Part shown: piece by piece, positions 7,166 to 7,491 of the stretch
How positions within the stretch are numbered: the stretch's first letter is position 1
How the letters are laid out: every line of letters begins with the position of its first letter
NCBI GenBank assembly: GCA_951800855.1
Contig: CATOLC010000038.1
Span: forward strand, 1-7,491
From: an uncultured Ruminococcus sp.
Lineage (GTDB): Bacteria; Bacillota; Clostridia; Oscillospirales; Acutalibacteraceae
Direction of reading: 5' to 3'
Length of the DNA stretch: 7,491 bases
Translations under genes and position numbers: made by a program
Notes under the pieces: model-generated
The model's database searches: none
What the model saw: only the letters and a program-made list of their open reading frames with translations
What the model was told of the DNA's origin: nothing

Positions 7166-7491
7166 TTGTATTATAGTAAATATTCAGGATTTCATTATTT
7201 TTCAGTGCGGAAATACTGCTCTCTTTATTCGGCCCCAGACGCATGGTCAGGACTGCGTTTTTCGGATCACTGGTCGTATTTTCCTCATAGATATAAACCA
7301 CCCGGTTTTCATAGGCCGGAGAACTCAGGAAATAACGTGCGGCACCGGTTGCCTTATAATTAAACTTTTCATTTTCGCCGATGGTTTCCGCATCCGCCTT
7401 AATCACATTGGCATCGCCCACCTTCTCGTCTTTTACGGAAAGATAACGCTTAGTGCGCACACACTGTATCGAGCAGGTATCGTCATCATTG
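7157..7491 (-). CDS. Unrecognised protein fragment joined to rpoB
   Basis: One frame is open from the window edge down through the junction; read strictly upstream of it, it gives about 111 residues beginning [12 protein letters not shown]. The same frame remains open past the junction to 7056, but there it is an out-of-frame reading of rpoB (its S-S-S-S-A-S run is rpoB sequence), so the true C-terminus is not in the window. The text is mixed polar and beta-like ([16 protein letters not shown]), with two cysteines near the start and no membrane segment. I do not recognise the family. Codons favour CTG, CCG, ACC and GTG, and GC is about 48% by hand count, unlike the sampled rpoB lines (about 41%). 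It probably comes from a different genomic place or a different organism. Confidence 0.5.

Overview
The window looks like a low-to-moderate GC member of the Bacillota, most likely Clostridia. The main support is the rpoB–rpoC pair on the minus strand. The RpoC-like protein (1191 aa) has a compact Gram-positive form with no large insertion in the trigger loop. Both subunits have a clostridial wording throughout, and RpoB ends in a long acidic tail. Hand counts on sampled lines give about 41% GC in rpoB, about 32% in the small gene near the left end, and about 48% in the last 300 bases. The compositional change at the right end is therefore modest; the evidence for a break there is mainly the loss of RpoB similarity.

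Layout, left to right. Positions 1-171 (+) hold the 3' end of an IS5-family transposase. Positions 220-876 (-) hold an unrecognised 218-residue, mostly helical, cysteine-containing protein. Positions 985-1802 (-) hold a decayed IS5-family element of about 818 bp with degenerate 16-bp terminal inverted repeats. Its transposase carries a one-base frameshift and an in-frame stop. Copies 1 and 2 of the IS lie tail to tail, with their 3' ends facing the small gene, and match at 149 of 150 bases. They frame the gene like the two arms of a composite transposon. A 65-bp spacer follows, then complete rpoC (1868-5443, -), a 27-bp gap with a ribosome binding site, and the 3' half of rpoB (5471-7156, -).

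At about 7156/7157 the RpoB similarity stops abruptly in the middle of the conserved Q-K-Q-A-V-P block. It is replaced by an unrelated reading frame (7157-7491, -) with different codon preference and no recognisable function. Because rpoB is essential and normally single copy, the most economical explanation is a chimeric join, made in assembly or by amplification. A true rearrangement is possible but needs read-level proof.

Functionally the core is the beta and beta-prime subunits of RNA polymerase, co-transcribed right to left. The left third is a mobile-element-rich accessory segment sitting where many Bacillota have rpsL-rpsG-fusA-tuf. The most interesting candidate is the 218-aa protein. 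By eye its helix layout loosely recalls eukaryotic syntaxin N-terminal (Habc) bundles, which would be notable if the organism lives inside a eukaryotic host. That is speculation until structure prediction is done. No CRISPR array, RNA gene or convincing terminator was seen.
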